A stretch of 64,000 nucleotides of DNA from Zygnema cylindricum (lineage: Eukaryota > Streptophyta > Zygnematophyceae > Zygnematales > Zygnemataceae), in NCBI GenBank assembly GCA_037447655.1, contig JBBHKE010000836.1, positions 62,001 to 126,000 of the forward strand. Direction: 5' to 3'. The position numbers were made by a program, and so were the translations under genes. Below, piece after piece: positions 23,863-34,431 of the stretch. Under the pieces are notes generated by a model. It ran no database searches and was not told the origin of the DNA. It saw only the letters and a program-made list of their open reading frames with translations. Position 1 is the stretch's first letter; each line of letters starts with the position of its first letter.

Positions 23863-24066
23863 CCCCATACATCTGAATAAATTAGTAGCACCCTGCTACT
23901 TTTATGATCAGTTTGCGAAGGGAAAGGCAACATTTTGAATTTTTCCCATTGCACAACCATCTCACATATTTGATGCTTGTTTTTGACTAATTTTTACACC
24001 TTCCACCATTTTTTGATGTACTATCTTTTCTAATCTATCATAATTCACATGTCCTAAACGTTTATG
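23863..24066 (-). pseudogene. A2 pre-integrase, right of the family B insertion
   Basis: It encodes the region after LWHKR through the zinc-binding part to SDVWG, where the family B block is inserted. It continues at 11292. A TAG replaces the Trp of LWHKR at about 24067. Several small frame changes are present. Confidence 0.82.
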
Positions 24067-25548
24067 CTATAAATCACAATGAGTGATTACAGTTGAGTAC
24101 ATAACATCATTGTCGTTATCATTTGCAAGACTCAACCGATACAAAATGTTTCCTCCAGCAAATACCTCTACAACTATTTTCCCATTCTTACTCACTATTT
24201 TCTTTCCATTTTCATATATAATTCTTAAACCTTTCTTTTTTACCATTGATGAAGAGAAAAAGTTTCTTTTAAAAGCTAGGATATGCAACACATCTTCTAA
24301 GACCCTTTTCACAAGTTTTCCCTCTACGTTCAACATAAGTGACACCCTCCCTTTTGCTTTGAACTCAACAAATGTATCATCTCTAAAATAAATTTTGATA
24401 AATGAAATAGATTGAATAATCTGAAAGAGATGGGGATTGCGGCACATGTGGGCAGATGCACCGGAGTCCATTATCCATTCGTTTTCCTCCACGCCTTCCG
24501 TTGCTTGTGCCATCACAAAGTGTTTCTTTTCGCTGTTGTCGGGAAAGCTGCTCACGTCCTCCTCTTGAAGTGTGTTGGAAAATGTTGGTGGGCGTCCACT
24601 TGACTGAGATGGAACTCCGCTTTCATCCCAACCAGAGAAAAAATTTCCCGCAGCTTTCGCTCTCTTATATGCATTACAAAGCCTGAAAACATGGCCTTTC
24701 TCATCACAGTAATAGCATGTTAAAGGTGGCCTTCTAGGACCTTTATCTTTACCACTCCCACTGCGAATCTTAGAATGACAAAACTGATTTGCTAATGCTT
24801 GAAAAGACTTAGTATTACCTTTTTGTGAAATCTGGTTAGCTTCTTCACTCAAAATAAACTCCATGGCTAACGCTATGTTCCACTAACGTTGTGGTAGAGC
24901 TCTAAGCCTATCCATGGCTCCTTTATATTCATCTGGTAAAGTTCTCATCAATAACATAGCATGCTGAGGTGGTGAAAAGTCACCACCTGCACTAGTACAG
25001 TGGAGAAACAACCTAGTACTCTTGAAAAACAACCTTTTCATAGCATGACAATGATTTGACATACTACCTCGAGAATATCTAAATTCAAAGATCTTTGTTG
25101 CTATATAAGTTTGAACAGTGACAACTAGCTGAACATATATAGCATGTACACTTAACCAGATTTGAGAAGCCTTTTTCATCTTAAGGTAAGACATTAGCAA
25201 TTCTTTTGTCATAGACTGCTTCAAGACGTTGAGGCACTGGAGATTTTTCTTTCTCCAATCCAGTGCAGTCTCATCAGTAGTCCCATCCACTATGGATGAC
25301 CAATCACTCTCTTCAAAATTGGAGCTCAACATATCTTTCCAGTACAGGTAGTGTGATCCATCAAAAATAGGCAATTTTGGCGGTGGGCCCATAACCTGTT
25401 GTAGGTCAATGGTATATAGACTTAGCTGTGATCCACTCCCACCAGGAGTCACACTTGCACCAGCTGGGATATTCGTTCTTGGAGGAGCAGGTGGAGCACT
25501 AGGGCTAATATGAACACTTGTAGTAGGAGCTGAGCCATTATCCGACAT
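24067..25548 (-). pseudogene. Gag and protease of A2, nearly intact
   Basis: About 1.48 kb stays in one frame with one internal stop, TAG at 24883, where A3 has Gln CAG. The likely start is the ATG at 25548 in the LTR; an upstream GTG in frame is less likely. About 50 Ser/Pro/Gly-rich residues precede the LTR boundary, then VMGPPPKLPIFDGS. The zinc knuckle is CYYCDEKGHVFRLC (about 24715), and the protease site is WIMDSGASAHMC (about 24475). It ends at the TAG that replaces Trp in the pre-integrase. Confidence 0.9.
25382..25396 (-). other. Primer-binding site of A2
   Basis: It is identical to the A3 site (GGTTATGGGCCCACC on the minus strand), adjoins the LTR end TACAACA and encodes Val-Met-Gly-Pro. 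Confidence 0.85.
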
Positions 25549-26080
25549 ATTAGCAGTAGCAAACACAAAGAGGAATACCTATCAAACTAGATTAATAGTG
25601 TAAGATATGTAACTGCAAATCAAAGAGGTCTTTCAACCAGAGAAACATATACCACAGCCAAATCAAGGACAATAGAACATAAAACAAATTAAAGTGCATT
25701 TAGTGCTCTAATTTTCTTCACTCTGTGTAGAATGTACATTCTGTGTCAAACTGATTATTCCTAATTGAACTAAATACTCAAAAGATCTAGAAAACATCTA
25801 AAACGTATATACAAGGTTCACTTAAAAATCTACAAACAAAAATCTAAGTACATTGACCAGAATTGTCTAGTAACAATATCTACACCCAATATATCCGTGA
25901 GATATTTATCATGTCTACATTCATTAGCGGCCATGCATATTTTTTTACCCCTAAAAACGACCTATGTAGATATTACAAAAATCCACACTAAATATGGTGA
26001 ATATTGAAAAGTCTAAGTTCAAAAATATTCGAAGTCTTAGAGTCAAATATCTAAGACTTACCAAAGCTTACTTTCCAATA
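25397..26080 (-). repeat. LTR shared by A2 and an upstream family A fragment (684 bp)
   Basis: On the minus strand it begins TATTGGAAAG at 26080 and ends CAACA at 25397. It serves as the 5' LTR of A2. On its other side (26081-26095) is a purine tract and the end of an RNase H gene, so it is also the 3' LTR of a second element in head-to-tail arrangement. Confidence 0.88.
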
Positions 26081-26334
26081 CTCCCCTTAAGCTTTAGAAG
26101 ACTTACTCACTTAGACCGCATGCTTTCCTGCAGTACTCCAACTTTGGAGCTTGGAGGGCTTTTGTCACCATGTCCACAACCATTTTATCATTAGGAAAAT
26201 AGCAAAGTTTGATCACTCATGCAAATACTTTTTATTGTACCAAATGTAGCCGGATGTCTATTTGCTTACTCTTAAAATGGTGACTTGGGTTTGTAGCCAC
26301 TGCAAATATCATTTCTCGTACCAAATGTAGCCGA
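26081..26334 (-). pseudogene. RNase H C-terminal fragment of another family A element
   Basis: Minus-strand sequence encodes the end of RNase H (KQIDIRLHLV, then YCRKACGLSE) followed by the polypurine tract AAGCTTAAGGGGAG. A short duplication repeats GTACCAAATGTAGCCG at about 26240 and 26318. At about 26335 the sequence switches to the plus-strand element A4. Confidence 0.8.
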
Positions 26335-27640
26335 ATGTCCAAATTTATCATCTCTAATTCCAATGGCAAGGCAACAGTCAAAGTTCTCATCGATAGCAAA
26401 CACGTTGAAAGAACACTCAACCATGTTCTCTATGTTCCCGACTTCAAGAAAAATCTTTTCTTCAGCAAAGGCTTTGAAGTGTTACTTAAAAATGGAAAAC
26501 AAGTAGTTAGTAAGCAAGGTAGAGTAGCACGCGTAGGAACTCAAGGTCCAAATTTGACGTACATGCTTGATCTTGCCAATATAAAAAAAATGATGTTTTG
26601 TATTCGCCTATCTTTTTTGACAATGACCTATGGTATAAAAGACTTGGTCATGTCGACTATGAAAGTCTTGACATAATGGTAAAAGAAGGTATAATTAAAG
26701 GTGTAAAGATTAATAACAAAGTAGAACATTTTTGTGATGGATGTGCTCTCAAAAAGGTTTATTAAAATCCTTTTCTTTCCGAAAGCAGTCTTAGAGCAGC
26801 TAGAGTGTTAGAATTAATTCACTCTGATGTTTGGGGACCATCTTTGATACCATCACCTGGTGGATTCCGATTCATGGTGACCTTTCGATTCATAATGACC
26901 TTCACAGATGACTTTTCTAGTTTCACAAAAATCTACTTTATGAAAGAGAAGAGTGAAGTGTTCTCATACTTCAAAAAACTCAGGGTATGGAGCGAAAAAA
27001 TTCACAGGGTTCCTATCTTAACATGTAGATCAGATAATGGGGGGGAGTATCTATCACGGGACTTCATCAACTATCTAAAAGAAAACGAAATTTCTCGTTA
27101 TTTGACGGTTCTATATTCCCCCGAACAAAATGGTGTAGCTTTAACAAAACACTTTCACATATTGTTATATCAATGCTAGCGGACAAAAAAATAAATTGGA
27201 AATTTTGCGCTGAAGCCTTCAATTGTGCGGCATATATTAAAAATAGAAAAGAATCCAGAGAAGTTAAAGAAAATACGCCGTAAAAATTATAGACACGATC
27301 TTAACCGAAAGTTAGTCACTTTAGAGTATTTGGGAGTAATGTTGTCATATTAGGTAATTCTCCAAATAAATGGAAAATGGAGCGAAAAGGTGTAGTTGGA
27401 ATCTTATTGGGCAACGATGACCAATAAAAATGGTATATAGTATACATAAATGACAAAAAGAAGATCTTTATCACTAGGACCATTGGAATTAAAGATGAAG
27501 AGAAATCAGTTGATGTCTTTCAACTGACAACAGAGAAAAAGGCTGAGAAAATTGCCGAATATGTTATTCTAGAACTCAAACCGTGGCCAACCTCGAGTAT
27601 AGGAGAAACACCAAACACGAAAAGCGATGAAAATGTCTCA
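26335..27640 (+). pseudogene. Protease tail, integrase and start of linker (A4)
   Basis: The protease tail (LNHVLYVPDFKKNLF) leads to a damaged pre-integrase and the integrase core: SDVWGPS (first Asp), TDDFSSF and SDNGGEYLS (second Asp). The third motif reads NGVALT, so the Glu is lost. A small tandem duplication near 26865-26900 repeats a segment encoding Arg-Phe-Met-Thr-Phe. Frames are broken near 26680, 26765, 27180 and 27285. Confidence 0.83.
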
Positions 27641-28100
27641 TCGTTGAACTAGCGACGAGATGGGCGCGTCGCTGACCCTTTGACAATAGCAACTGGAGAC
27701 ATCAACACAACACGAGACGAAACTGGCCCGTCTTTAAACCATCAACAAATTGATCTAATTGCTGAACAAGGAATCGGCGCAACTACGCAATTTAGCGACG
27801 AAATAATATCATCGCTAAACGAGCGACGAGAGCATCTCGTCGCTGAACTACCAAATCAAAACACAAATGGAGAGACAGTCTCATAGAAACGCAATGTAAA
27901 GCTTTTGTCAATTTCAGCCGCAGAATTTCCGGGGGAAGAAGGACAAGTAGTCGACGAAATGCAAGTGCAAACAATTATGCATTCAATAAAAATTTCGAGG
28001 ATCCTCTTACCATTCAGTAAGCGTTCTCTGCACCGGAAAAAAAACACTATATAGCAGCAACAAATGACGAAATGAAATCGATTATGGAGGCCCAAACGTG
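27641..28100 (+). pseudogene. Linker region of A4 with internal repeats
   Basis: The region between integrase and RT contains a frame at 27680-27886 rich in Asn, Gln, Thr and Glu. Two copies of a segment of about 40 bp lie near 27636-27675 and 27808-27850. The second holds a perfect palindrome of GCGACGAGA and TCTCGTCGC around three bases (about 27822-27842). RT begins near 28080 (MEAQTWELMDLPLD). Confidence 0.7.
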
Positions 28101-29590
28101 GGAACTCATGGATCTTCCTCTGGATCGTAAAGCAATTCGGAGTAAGTGGGTCTTTAAATTAAAACTTTATACAAGGAATACCTTCAAAAGATAAAAAGCT
28201 AGGCTAGTAGCAAAGGGTTCTAATCAAAAAGAAAGAATTAACTATAAGGAGACATTTTCACACGCTGTCACATTTCAACTATCAGCATTTTTCTAACACT
28301 TGCAACTATAAAAAACATGGAAATACATCAAATATATGTTTATACTACCTTTTTACACGGGGAACTAAAAGAAGTAATATATATGAAACAACCAAAAAAT
28401 ATACCAAGAGAAGGGAAAGGAAAATCTAGTGTGTAAACTTCTAAAATCACTCTTTAGGCTCAAGCAGGCCATGAGGCAATGTAATCTAAAATTAGATGAG
28501 TATTTAATTTGTTTTGGTTTCACTAGAATAAGTTTTGATCACTCAATTTATGTTATGGAAAGAGAGGATGGAACAATTTTTCTTACTCTATACGTCGATG
28601 ACTTGTTGATTATTTCAAATACGATTGAGGGGGTTAAAAGAATAAAAACAACCTTAAATTCTAGATTTGAAATGAAAGATTTAGGTGAGCCAAAGTATAT
28701 TTTTGGTATTCAACTAGAAAGAGATAGAAGTAAAAGAATTATTAGACTTACATAGAAAGAGGCTATAGGGAATTTGCTTGAAAGATTTGACAAGAAGGAT
28801 GTAAAGAGAGCAACCAGTCCTATGGAATTCACACAAAAATTAGAGGGAGCATAATAGACTTAAGAATTATTGTGGGAGACTATCTAGAAATAGGGGAGTC
28901 AGATTATATAGAAAAGATTCCCTATCAACAGATCGTTCGGAGTCTAATATATTTTATAAATGGCACACGTGCAGATATTGCGGCAGCAGTGGGGGCTTTA
29001 AAGACTAGCTCTGATAATGATTCTTTAGAATCGAAGAAAATTGGATTCCGATGGCGCAAAACAAGTCTTAAGATACTTGGCAAGGACTCGAGAGTTCAAG
29101 CTAACTCTTAGCAAAGACGAAGTAAAACTTCAAATGTGGAGTGATGCTACCTATCATGAGATGCTAAGCAGACGATCGACAACTGGATATGTTTTAAAAG
29201 TAGGAAACGGAACGTGCAGCTCGAGCACCAAGATTTAAAAGATCACTGTCCAGTCAACAACGGAGGCAAAATATAAGGTTTCATGCTCACCCATCAAGGA
29301 ATTACTATGGGTTAAATCTGTGCTTCGTGACCAAGGCTAAATGCAAATTGGAGTGCAAACTATGTGGTGTGAGAATCAAGCTGCCATTGCCATTGCATCT
29401 AATCTAACACATCATTTGAAGAGCAAGCATAGGGATATCAAACCTCACTTTGTTTGAGAAAAATTCTTTGTCGAAATTGTGAAACTTTGTTATTTACCAA
29501 ATGAGAAAATGAAGGTTAACATGTTGACAAATGCCTTACCTACTCCTAAGTTTCAGTTTTGCAAAGATGCTTATGGGTTAAGTGGTTAAG
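28080..29590 (+). pseudogene. RT and RNase H of A4
   Basis: RT is recognised by [30 protein letters not shown] near 28590 and KYIFGIQLERD. RNase H follows with WSDATYHEM near 29140, CENQAAIAIA near 29370 and the C-terminal YLPNEKM. Stops occur near 28755, 28857, 29110, 29240 and 29455. The frame ends at 29588, ahead of the purine tract. Confidence 0.85.
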
Positions 29591-29612
29591 AGAGTCTAAA
29601 GCTTTAGGGGAG

Positions 29613-29734
29613 TGTTGGTTTATAAAAGCTTTAGTCCTCCCTATATATTCAGTAAGAAATAAATACAAGACTTAGAAATATTTTCAGATTTGTTTCAAAC
29701 TTTGTGTTAGAATTAGTGTAAATTGACAATCTGG
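29613..29734 (+). repeat. 3' LTR start of A4 (122 bp)
   Basis: It begins TGTTGGTTTATAAAAG after the tract CTTTAGGGGAG. Its continuation is missing because the B4 LTR begins at 29735. It resembles the start of the A5 LTR at 63832. Confidence 0.8.
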
Positions 29735-30779
29735 TGTTGAAATAATTAGTTTAATTGTATTTTCTAGGTCTAAATTAATTAGGGGAAAACATACAAAGAA
29801 AATGTAGGCAGCCTGCCTCCATCTCTTCTCTCTCGCCCCCATACTTGTTGTAGTCACTGAAGGAGAGAAAGAGCGATGGAGCCATGGCTGCCTTAGCTCC
29901 ATGGGAAGGACTAAAGAGTGACTTAAGTCAGTCTCAACAAAAGGTTGAGTCCGGCAGGACACGAACCCCCGACCGGCAGAGCGCGGCGTAGCCGTTAGCT
30001 CTAACCAGTCTATCGTAGAAGTCCGTTAGGAGATATAGGGTTTGATTAGTATTTAAACTATTGTACTATACAGAAATCATTTAACTGAAAATGTTTACGG
30101 CCTGCATAGATACAGTTTGATAAAGTACGAAGTACTAAACTAATTGAAATGCATATCACGCATTTTGTTTCGACATTGAAATAAATATCGCGCAAGTATT
30201 TATTACGGCTGAGATTACATTACCCGTCAAATCTGACGGCGCACATCATCCCCGAAATCCCGGAATGGTAACTTTGGCATTTAGTGACGTGGCATGACCT
30301 AGTGCCACGTGGAGAGACGACATTTGGTCGCAGGAATTCCGAGGAACGTATGGACAAGTGGAAAATGGACACGCGTCCACCTAATGGCCTTCTCGTACAG
30401 AGGCCGTATACAAAGTACATCGGCAGTAGTACTTTTTGGTACTGTACATTGTTCTGATTGGTTCGTACATGCACTAGATAGGGGCTGTGAGAGGAACTAG
30501 GAAAAACTAGGACTTAGGAAAAATCAGGAAGACAGTCCTCTCTCTCTTTGAGAGTTTCAATAAATTGGCATTTTTGCCACCCTATAACTTATCGCTTGGT
30601 TGGGCGTTTTGAGAGATTTCTTTTTCTACGGACTTAGAGAAGTCCACGCTACACAGGGGTGCAGTCAGATTGTCTGTTTGTCTGGTTGTGAAGCAGTGGT
30701 TGCCATTGAAAGTGGGTTAGCTAATAACTATCTAGAGGCTTCCTGTATTCTGTAGTCCAATGGAGGACACATAATTGCA
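29735..30779 (+). repeat. 5' LTR of B4 (1045 bp)
   Basis: It begins TGTTGAAATAATTAG and ends ATTGCA. The G-box is at 30306-30311. A CCAAT-type sequence (ATTGG) near 30457 precedes the transcribed leader. The minus strand of about 29944-30012 looks like a tRNA, with GGTTAGAGC as a D-arm and GGGGGTTCGTGTCC as a T-arm. The final ATG of the LTR runs into TAA, unlike in the other family B elements. Confidence 0.88.
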
Positions 30780-30794
30780 AGTTATGGGCCCACC
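30780..30794 (+). other. Primer-binding site of B4
   Basis: AGTTATGGGCCCACC lies directly after the LTR. Fourteen of 15 bases match the family A site. Confidence 0.82.
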
Positions 30795-31675
30795 CCTAGG
30801 GTGCCCACCTTTAATGGATCTGGGTTCATATATTGGGAAGCCATGATGATGGGAGCTTTGTGCGAAAAACGATACTTGGGTATCGTCAGTGGACAAGTGA
30901 AATGTCCACCTTCGGGAACTCCACCAGGATTTGGAGGAGTAAGGTTGCCTACAGCAACGGCTGCCTTAGCGGAGGAGGAAGATGATGGGGACAGCAGTTT
31001 GTCCGAAAAGGAGAAAAGAAAGGAGACACCCCTCACTCCTATTGCCACAGTACCGGGAGGGGCGAACGTGAATACCGCGGAGAACGATACTCAAATGTGG
31101 GAAGATGTTAACATGGCTGCCAAGAACTTCATTCAGAGGCACCTCACTGAAGCGTTGGCCACCCCTCATCTTCACATTTACAAGGCCGAGGAGTTGTGGG
31201 TGAGTTTAGTGGAGATTTATAGAGCTAGAACTATTCAGAAGCTCCATTTGGCTGAGCAAAAGCTAGTGAGTTACACTTAGAAAGGAGGAAAGATGTTAGA
31301 TTACTGTAATGATCTTTCTTGTTTGTATATGGACATGGAAAGTGCCAGGTGGACACGTACAATGAAAATGAAAGTTAACACACTCATCTTGAAGTTACCA
31401 AATGAGTTTGAGAACATAGTGTACCGAGTACGAAATTGCCTGATAGTTCATGGAAATGGAACACAGTGGTCAAGATGATACTTGTGCAGGAAAACACAAT
31501 GGAGATTAGGAGAGGAGGAAAGAGCATTCAAGCTCTAGCAGCAGGAGGGGACCGATGGGGGAAGGACCCGAAAAAACCTTACAGAGGGGAAAGAGATCAT
31601 TCTGGGGGACCGAGGCCCCCAAAGGGTCTTTGTCATTTTTGCAAAAAGCCTGGAAACTGGGCAGATTGTGTCTAG
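30784..31675 (+). pseudogene. Gag of B4
   Basis: The expected start is the ATG in the primer-binding site (30784). A one-base deletion near 30795 puts the body of gag (PTFNGSGFIYWEAMMMGAL) in another frame. Gag continues past a TAG near 31278 and a frameshift near 31430 to WNTVVKMILVQEN. The zinc knuckle has lost its His (CHFCKKPGNWADC, about 31630). No functional protein is expected. Confidence 0.87.
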
Positions 31676-32330
31676 CTATCGCAGCTGAGGCTCTAAGAGA
31701 ATCGTGGATGGGGTTCTTCCGGAGGGAAGAAAAAGGCGCTTATGGTTACAAAAGTGACAGGAGAAACTGAGGACGAGTCCTCTGAGGAGGATGGGGAGCT
31801 TCTTCTTGACGAGAGTCTGGAGGAGAAGGAGATCCCTCAGAGACAGAAGTGTGCCCTTGGAGCAATTCGGGAAGCTCCACAGGAAGGATGGATCATCGAC
31901 TCAGGTGCATCCATGCATATGTGTCGTGATAAAAAACTCTTCACTAAGCTAAGAAAGATCCCTACTGTAGAGATAGAGTATGGGGATGGGAGAGTGGTTA
32001 CTATAGATCTAGTGGGATCAGTAGATCTGAAAGTCATAGTGGAGGGTAAAACTTCTATACTTACATTCTCAGATGTACTCTACATTCTTCAGTTGAGTAA
32101 AAATCTTGTCTCTACGTCTGTGCTAGATGACAAAGAGTTTGATACCTTCACCAAAAAGGGAGTTTTTATTGGTAAGTATGGGGATGAAGTTTACTTCACG
32201 ACACATAAGGGTAGCTAAGGAATGTTTAGGCTTAACCTGAGTAATGAAAAGAAGAATGCTTACTATGTTGGTGTTCCTAAGCTAATGATTTGGCATAAGC
32301 GGTAGGGGCATGTGCATTTTAATAGGTTGA
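31676..32330 (+). pseudogene. Protease and pre-integrase of B4
   Basis: An acidic stretch (DESSEEDGELLLDESLEE) precedes the protease, whose Asp-Ser-Gly site is intact (IIDSGASMHMC, about 31897). The frame runs from 31742 to a TAA at 32216 in place of Gln. The pre-integrase (IWHKR, about 32290) follows with a stop. Confidence 0.87.
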
Positions 32331-33610
32331 GGGAAATGAAAAAGCTTGGGGTAGTAGAAGGCATTCAGTTTGGGGATAATGAAATGATGGATGATTTTAG
32401 TGGTTGTGCTCAAGGTAAGGCTCACAGACTTCCTTTTCCCAAAGGCGCCACATATAGAGGTGAGAAAGTGTTAGATTTGGTCCACACAGATATTTGGGGT
32501 CCGGCAAAAGTACCTTTGGTTAGAGGAAAGAGGTTTATGATGACAATAACCGATGACTAGTCTAGATACTCTAGAGTCTAATTTCTGAAAACAAACTCTG
32601 AAGCATCAACTTACTTCAAAGAATATAAAGCTTGGAGTGAGAAGTTGCATGAAACCCCCATCAAGAGGATAAGGAGTGATAATGGGGGGGAATATACCTC
32701 TAACCAGTTTAAGAAATATCTGAGGGATGAGGGAGTGCAGCATAAGAAAATTGTACCATATAACCCGGAACAAAATGGGGTAGCTGAGAGGTTGAATCAA
32801 ACACTAGGAGATGGTGTATGCAGTATGTTGGCAGACAAGAAAATAGGAAAGAGATTTTGGGCAGAAGCAATGAACTGTGCCAACTATATTAAAAATAGAG
32901 TCCTTACCTGAGGTGTAAAGGGAGTGACACCTTATGAGAGATGGGTTGGAAGGAAACCAGATATCTTACACCTTAAAGTATTCGGTAGCCAAGTTTACAG
33001 TCTTGACACGGATAGGTAAAACTGGAAACTAGATGCAAAGGGAAAACGTGGATACTTTGTGGGATATGATGAGGATGTTAAGGGATATAGAGTATATGAT
33101 TTTGCAAAGAAAGGTATCATTCTGGTTAAACACTTAGTTGTTATGAATGAAGGAAAGTCATTTTACCCTTTCAAATATACAAAGAAGATAAGATTTAGAT
33201 TTGAGTCCGAAAGTGAGGAGAACTCGGTGGTTCCCGAAAGGGACATGAGTGAAACTGTGATTTTAGATTCATGGGAGATCCAAGATACAGGAGACTCACC
33301 AGAAACCTCACATACTCCTATGGACTTCGAAGCGATAGAAGAAGCGTGACAAGAAGCGGTTTCCATGGACAGGGGAGCCGATGAGACAGTGAGAAGAAAT
33401 CCAAGACTCCCATCCATTCCAGCTTTGGAGTTTGAGGGAGGAAGGAGGAGCAACAAAAGATTACAGGAAAAACAAGCCGCTCATAAGGTAACTAAACTAT
33501 CTCACCCTGATGAGCCTCAGTCTTACTCGGAGGCAGTGAAAAGTCCGGAAAAAGAAAGATGGATTAGAGCCATAAATGATGAGATGGCTTCTATCATGGA
33601 AGCAAATACT
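32312..33610 (+). pseudogene. Integrase and linker of B4
   Basis: The integrase keeps CSGCAQGK-like Cys (FSGCAQGK, first Cys lost), HTDIWGP (first Asp), RSDNGGEYTS (second Asp) and NGVAERLN (catalytic Glu). Stops at 32558 (Trp to TAG), about 32580, 32909 and 33017 break the frame. The linker (KGYRVYDFAKK, then an acidic tail) ends near 33610. Confidence 0.87.
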
Positions 33611-34218
33611 TGGGACTAGCGAATTGTCCTCCAGACAGAAAACCTATTAGGTGTAAATGGGTATTTAAACTAAAACTAAACCCAGATAATACCATTAAGA
33701 GATATAAGGCTCGATTGGTAGCAAAGGGGTTCACCAAAAAGGAGGGGATTGACTATGAGGAGACCTTTGCTCCAGTTGTTCGGTTCCAATCAGTAAGGAT
33801 TCTCTTCAGTCTGGCTGCAGCGAAAGACATGGAAATCCACCAGATGGACATTAAGACCGCTTTTCTTAATGGTGAGATAGAGGAAGAAATTTTCATGAGA
33901 CAACCCGAGGGGTTCGTGGAAAAGGAGAAGAGAGCAAAGTCTGCAGGCTCATAAAGTCCTTATATGGACTGAAGCAGGCTCCTTGACAGTGGAATAAGAA
34001 ACTAGATGAGTTTTTTACTGGTCTAGGATATATCCGTATCAGTTTTGACCATTTTATCTATATGTTTGAAGATGAGAATGGTGTCATTTTTTTTGCAATT
34101 TATGTGGATGATTTGCTTGTGTTGAGTAAATCTTTGGAAAAGTTTAATAAGTTAGAGAAAGATCTTAGAAGCAGATTTGATATGAAGGATTTAACGGAGG
34201 CAAGATATATTTTGGGGA
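33610..34218 (+). pseudogene. RT of B4, cut by G1
   Basis: RT runs from [13 protein letters not shown] through HQMDIKTAFLNGEI (motif A) and [11 protein letters not shown] near 34100 to ARYILGM, where the terminal repeat of G1 begins at 34219. A frameshift lies near 33935. RNase H and the 3' LTR of B4 are not found elsewhere in the window. Confidence 0.87.
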
Positions 34219-34431
34219 TGTCGAGCCCATGGTTGTGATGCTTCATGCCAGAAGAATAATATATTAAATGGGCGACAAATAACACTCCGCGTGGAGAATT
34301 TCATATGTCGAAATAAAATGATCATCCTAACAACATCAGTGTGGACACATAGATGATAAAAATAATAAAAAGACAGAAAAATTACCAACCCCGTCCCAAA
34401 TGTAGGGACCGTCGAGTTCACTCCTGAATCA
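34219..34431 (-). repeat. 213-bp terminal repeat of G1, distal copy
   Basis: This direct repeat of 35708-35920 is also 213 bp, starts TGTCGAGCCC and ends AATCA on the plus strand. It directly abuts the broken RT of B4 and so marks the outer end of G1. Confidence 0.85.

Larger units (their letters stand above)
26335..29734 (+). mobile_element. Copia element A4, divergent family A relative, 5' part missing
   Basis: It starts within the protease/pre-integrase region and continues through integrase, linker, RT and RNase H to a polypurine tract (29598-29612) and the first 122 bp of a 3' LTR. The element is more AT-rich and more decayed than A1-A3. Its LTR is cut at 29735 by the LTR of B4, so A4 is older than B4. 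Confidence 0.85.
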
